From Ignavibacteria bacterium (GTDB lineage Bacteria; Bacteroidota; Ignavibacteria; Kapaibacteriales; UBA961), in contig VGWD01000001.1 in assembly GCA_016873735.1 (NCBI GenBank), positions 124,001-188,000 on the forward strand: 64,000 bases of DNA, written 5' to 3'. This document shows, piece after piece, positions 60,782 through 64,000 of the stretch. The notes beneath the pieces were generated by a model. The model ran no database searches. It saw only the letters and a program-made list of their open reading frames with translations, and was not told the origin of the DNA. Within the stretch, counting starts at the first letter, position 1. Each line of letters starts with the position of its first letter. The position numbers and the translations under genes were made by a program.

Positions 60782-61663
60782 TCATAAACTATTGATGAGT
60801 TTAGAGAAATGCTCATCTGTCAGTTCATAACTTGAACTGCAATATTGACAAACAAGCTCTCTTTGCCCCTCAGCCTGCATGGACAAAAGCTCTTCTTTGC
60901 CCAAAGTGAGCAATTTGCTCATGAACCGTTCCAAAGAACAGCGGCAAAAGAAGTCCACAGGAGTATTATTAACCACTTCAATGGGGAAAGGCATTGCCTG
61001 ACGGAGTATTTCTTCGGGTGAATAGCCGCTATCGAGCAATTCTTCTATAGGAGGCATTTCTTCGAGTGATCTTTGTACTTCAACTATGGCCGAAAGCTCG
61101 GCTCCGGGCATGGCCTGCACGATTATTCCACCTGAATGTACAATTTCGCTATGATCATTGATTGTAACGCCTAAATTGACTGCAGTTATAATCTGTTCGG
61201 ATTGCTCGAAATAATATGATAAGTCGGATGCAATGTCTCCACGTACCAATTCAACAATGCCCGTAACGGGTTCTTGTTTTTCATAGAGTATCTTCGAAAC
61301 CTTTAAGAAACCGGTGCTCAGGGCATCGGAAAGTGATGCGGGCATTGATTGCGATTCATCGATGACCACAAATCCTCTGACTTCTCCAACCTGCATGGCT
61401 TCCGCAAAAATGAGCTTGACTCTACCGGTGCCCTCGGCTTGGACGATTACTCTCTCCTCACCCTTCAGAAATGAAGAAAGCAAGATTGATGATGTAAGTG
61501 TCTTTCCAAGTAAATATGAAAGCAATGGATCAAGATCATGTTTGATTCGTGCCTGTTCTGTGGTTTCTGTGGTTTTTGCAACTGCAATGCGAAACATCCC
61601 ATTGCCGGACATGGCACGGACGACGCGATCTCTGTGTTGATATATTTTTTTTTTGTCATTCAT
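60782..61663 (-). CDS. hslO: Hsp33 family redox-regulated chaperone
   Basis: 'LLGKTLTSSILLSSFLKGEERVIVQAEGTGRVKLIFAEA', zinc/redox Cys 'FCRCSLERF...LVCQYCSSSYELT'. Confidence 0.93.
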   Translation of the reverse strand: MNDKKKIYQHRDRVVRAMSGNGMFRIAVAKTTETTEQARIKHDLDPLLSYLLGKTLTSSILLSSFLKGEERVIVQAEGTGRVKLIFAEAMQVGEVRGFVVIDESQSMPASLSDALSTGFLKVSKILYEKQEPVTGIVELVRGDIASDLSYYFEQSEQIITAVNLGVTINDHSEIVHSGGIIVQAMPGAELSAIVEVQRSLEEMPPIEELLDSGYSPEEILRQAMPFPIEVVNNTPVDFFCRCSLERFMSKLLTLGKEELLSMQAEGQRELVCQYCSSSYELTDEHFSKLINSL

Positions 61664-61722
61664 GATGAATTTCTATACGAATACAATGTAATTGGCATAA
61701 TTCCTGCAATGATTTCGATACA

Positions 61723-62238
61723 ATGAAACGCTCTCTTTCCATATTGTTCATGCTTAGCCTGATGATATGCTTTGCCTCTGGATGTCAATCATTGCATGTG
61801 GCATCATCGGGCAAAAAGCAATCGGTTCCAAATTATGTGATTCCTGATTATCTGGAGCCGATGCGTAAAACAGTGTTGCAAGAGGCATTGCGGTATATCG
61901 GGACTCCATATTGCTATGGTGGCAAAACGCCATTCTGCACGGATTGTTCCGGTTTTGTGATGCAGGCATATCGCTCTGTTGGAATTGCAACACCTCGAAC
62001 GGCACATGATCAATTTCTGAAATATGCATCCGAGGATGTCATTCCGGAACCGGGTGATTTGATGTTCTTTCGATATGCAGACAAAGGAAATATAGCCCAT
62101 GTCGGCATCTATGCCGGTGATGATTATATCATTCATGCCTCAGAAAAGAAAGGCGTTGTTCTCACCACTCTCGAATACATGCGCAAACATATAGTTGGTT
62201 ATGGACGCATGCCCATTCAAGAATTCTCCTCAAAGTAA
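61723..62238 (+). CDS. NlpC/P60 family peptidase, predicted lipoprotein
   Basis: Lipobox 'LMICFASGCQS'; 'CTDCSGFVMQAYRSVGIATPRTAHDQF', 'NIAHVGIYAGDDYIIHAS'. Confidence 0.9.
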   Translation: MKRSLSILFMLSLMICFASGCQSLHVASSGKKQSVPNYVIPDYLEPMRKTVLQEALRYIGTPYCYGGKTPFCTDCSGFVMQAYRSVGIATPRTAHDQFLKYASEDVIPEPGDLMFFRYADKGNIAHVGIYAGDDYIIHASEKKGVVLTTLEYMRKHIVGYGRMPIQEFSSK

Positions 62239-63461
62239 GCAATCGAACAGAAGCTGACCGCAGATGCTGTATCGGGTTGATCCCACCATTGATATGAAAG
62301 CAATTCTGCTTGCTGAACATTGTTCATGCTTTGAAGCAACATGTAATTTGGTGAACAACCGCAAATTCTGGAATGATCCGCTGAATTGGCTATGCGAGCA
62401 AAGAATGCCTTTGCATCAATATCACATAATGCCTTCGTCACGGCTTCATCATGAATCGTGACATCAGTCTTCAATGACTGTGCTTGATCTGCATCACCGA
62501 ATTTTCTGCCTATATGAGATAAATCACCACTAGATACAAACAATACTCGCTTATTGATTGTTGCGCAGTATTCTTTTATGATGCGAATGATTTCATCGAT
62601 GCCATCATCATTCGGATGCTCTGCAAAAGAAAATCTATCTTGCATGCCATTGACCAATATTGGCAATAAAGAAAATGATGATGATCCATAAGCATATTGC
62701 AAAAGCAATAGAACGAGTTCAATGGAATGATCATATCTGTGTTGTGAGTCATCTTTGGTAAGTGGCAATGCCGCTTGATCAAAAACATGTTTGACAAATG
62801 CTTTGTCGGTATTGGTGATTCCAAGTGGCGTGACAAAATCTTTTTCGGTGAAGATAAAGCGTCCTTCCCCACCATAATGAGATGTTGCGAACAGCACTAC
62901 CAGTTCAGGTGCCTCACTTGCTTCCAAAGCTCTCAGTACTGATGCATATACTTGCTTGCCTTCGGCCATTTCAACATGCGGTATAATGATTCCGGATAAT
63001 TGAGATGCAGTTCTGACAGGCATGGATTCTTTGTATTCATTAAGCAATGAGATAATTGCATCGGTTTGTTCGGGATATACTGTTCCCAAACAAAATGGAT
63101 CCCGGGTGGTCGATTCTCTAAATGCTTGATCAATGACTGATTTTGTGTCGTGAAACACTTCGTCAAACAAAAAACATCGATCACTCATTTGTGATATAAC
63201 ATCAAGAATGGCCTCAGCATCAACCTGCCCTTCATAAGCAATGTCGGCAATCTCCTCGCAAGTGACGCTCTCATCTTTTTGCAGGCAATCGAGTAATTTA
63301 ATTGCATGCAAAGCTAGAATCATGGGAGCACGAGAATAACGCAATGGATCATACATCAGAATATATTCATCTTCTCCATGAACATGTTTCATGAGTCCAA
63401 TGTCTGATCTGATCTTGGGTAATGCTGAATAAATGGTATACTTCATGAAATCCCCTCTCAC
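62217..63461 (-). CDS. MEMO1 (AmmeMemoRadiSam system protein B) family protein with N-terminal extension
   Basis: 'SGIIIPHVEMAEGKQVYASVLRAL', 'VVLFATSHYGGEGRFIFTEKDFVTPLGITNTDKAFVKHV', 'RYDHSIELVLLLLQYAYG', 'VLFVSSGDLSHIG'; ~130-aa N-terminal region precedes the core. Confidence 0.8.
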   Translation of the reverse strand: MRGDFMKYTIYSALPKIRSDIGLMKHVHGEDEYILMYDPLRYSRAPMILALHAIKLLDCLQKDESVTCEEIADIAYEGQVDAEAILDVISQMSDRCFLFDEVFHDTKSVIDQAFRESTTRDPFCLGTVYPEQTDAIISLLNEYKESMPVRTASQLSGIIIPHVEMAEGKQVYASVLRALEASEAPELVVLFATSHYGGEGRFIFTEKDFVTPLGITNTDKAFVKHVFDQAALPLTKDDSQHRYDHSIELVLLLLQYAYGSSSFSLLPILVNGMQDRFSFAEHPNDDGIDEIIRIIKEYCATINKRVLFVSSGDLSHIGRKFGDADQAQSLKTDVTIHDEAVTKALCDIDAKAFFARIANSADHSRICGCSPNYMLLQSMNNVQQAELLSYQWWDQPDTASAVSFCSIAYFEENS

Positions 63462-64000
63462 GAAAATTGTGTCAAATGCTTTTTATAGTGCTTTGCTTCT
63501 TCAAGCCATTGATCCTTTTTTTGAAGCAATAAATTCTTCGCCTCTTCATGGTCATTCGGAATAATGCCTTCCAATATCGCCTCCTCGATCATATGCTTGA
63601 TATAACCGATTGCAGGCGATGGTTGCAATGCGCATAATTCCATGATCTCCTCTCCTCTGACCGGCGATTGAAATGCTCGTAAGTGATCCCTCTCACGAAC
63701 ATCAAGAATTTTTTGATATACTTTCTCGTAATTTCTTAAGTAGCGTTCTGCTTTTTTTGAATTCTTTGTTGTGATGTCTGCTTTGCATAAAAGAAACAAA
63801 TCATCCAAAGTATCTCCGGCATGAACGGCAAGGCGTCTGATGGCGGAGTCCGTGACGCCATCATCAACGAGCACCATTGGTCTTTGATGCAATCTGACAA
63901 GTGTTTCAACATAATTAATATGCTCAAGCGGTAATTTCATGCGTCTGAATATGCCGGATTGCCATCGGGCACCCAATTCTTCATGACCATGAAATGACCA
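63458..64000 (-). CDS. cca: tRNA nucleotidyltransferase/poly(A) polymerase C-terminal part (HD domain; truncated by window end)
   Basis: Frame stays open past the track start to the edge: WSFHGHEELGARW...; 'LHQRPMVLVDDGVTDSAIRRLAVHAGDTLDDLFLLCKADITTKN' and 'RGEEIMELCALQPSPAIGYIKHMIEEAILEG' typical of CCA enzymes. Confidence 0.85.
   Translation of the reverse strand, partial: WSFHGHEELGARWQSGIFRRMKLPLEHINYVETLVRLHQRPMVLVDDGVTDSAIRRLAVHAGDTLDDLFLLCKADITTKNSKKAERYLRNYEKVYQKILDVRERDHLRAFQSPVRGEEIMELCALQPSPAIGYIKHMIEEAILEGIIPNDHEEAKNLLLQKKDQWLEEAKHYKKHLTQFS

Overview
The window is a compact, gene-dense chromosomal segment with about 57 protein-coding genes and one tRNA. Lineage (inference): a Bacteroidota/Chlorobi-type (FCB) bacterium. 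The clues are TAnnTTTG promoters, a short group-1 sigma factor without region 1.1, T9SS-like C-terminal domains, Chlorobi-like EF-P, and rpmH/rnpA/yidD. Content is mostly housekeeping: guaB, xerD, ftsI with PASTA domains, cdsA, a rodZ-like gene, kdsD, purN, a TonB-dependent receptor, a UvrD/PcrA helicase, an S1-domain protein, murA, gatC, primary sigma, tRNA-Cys, efp, accB, accC, gcvH, purA, secDF, a thiolase, yidD, rnpA, rpmH (missing from the ORF track), dxs, hslO, a MEMO1-family protein and a cca-like gene. I found no CRISPR array, transposase, phage, toxin-antitoxin or recognisable defence locus. I did not find a clear new multi-gene system. The best leads are architectural: (i) 8 of 10 convergent gene pairs have stop codons abutting or overlapping (TGATCA, TAATTA, TTAA), and at least two carry a hairpin across the stops; (ii) a terminator-like hairpin plus U8 sits right before the rnpA start codon; (iii) strong hairpins lie in the leaders of an S1-domain gene and murA; (iv) a perfect 3x18-bp tandem repeat with GAAATTTC palindromes lies upstream of a ~1570-aa secreted protein; (v) several full TTTG-N19/20-TAnnTTTG promoters co-occur with the sigma gene. 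Many track ORFs are over-extended at the N-terminus, so I give corrected starts where the sequence supports them.
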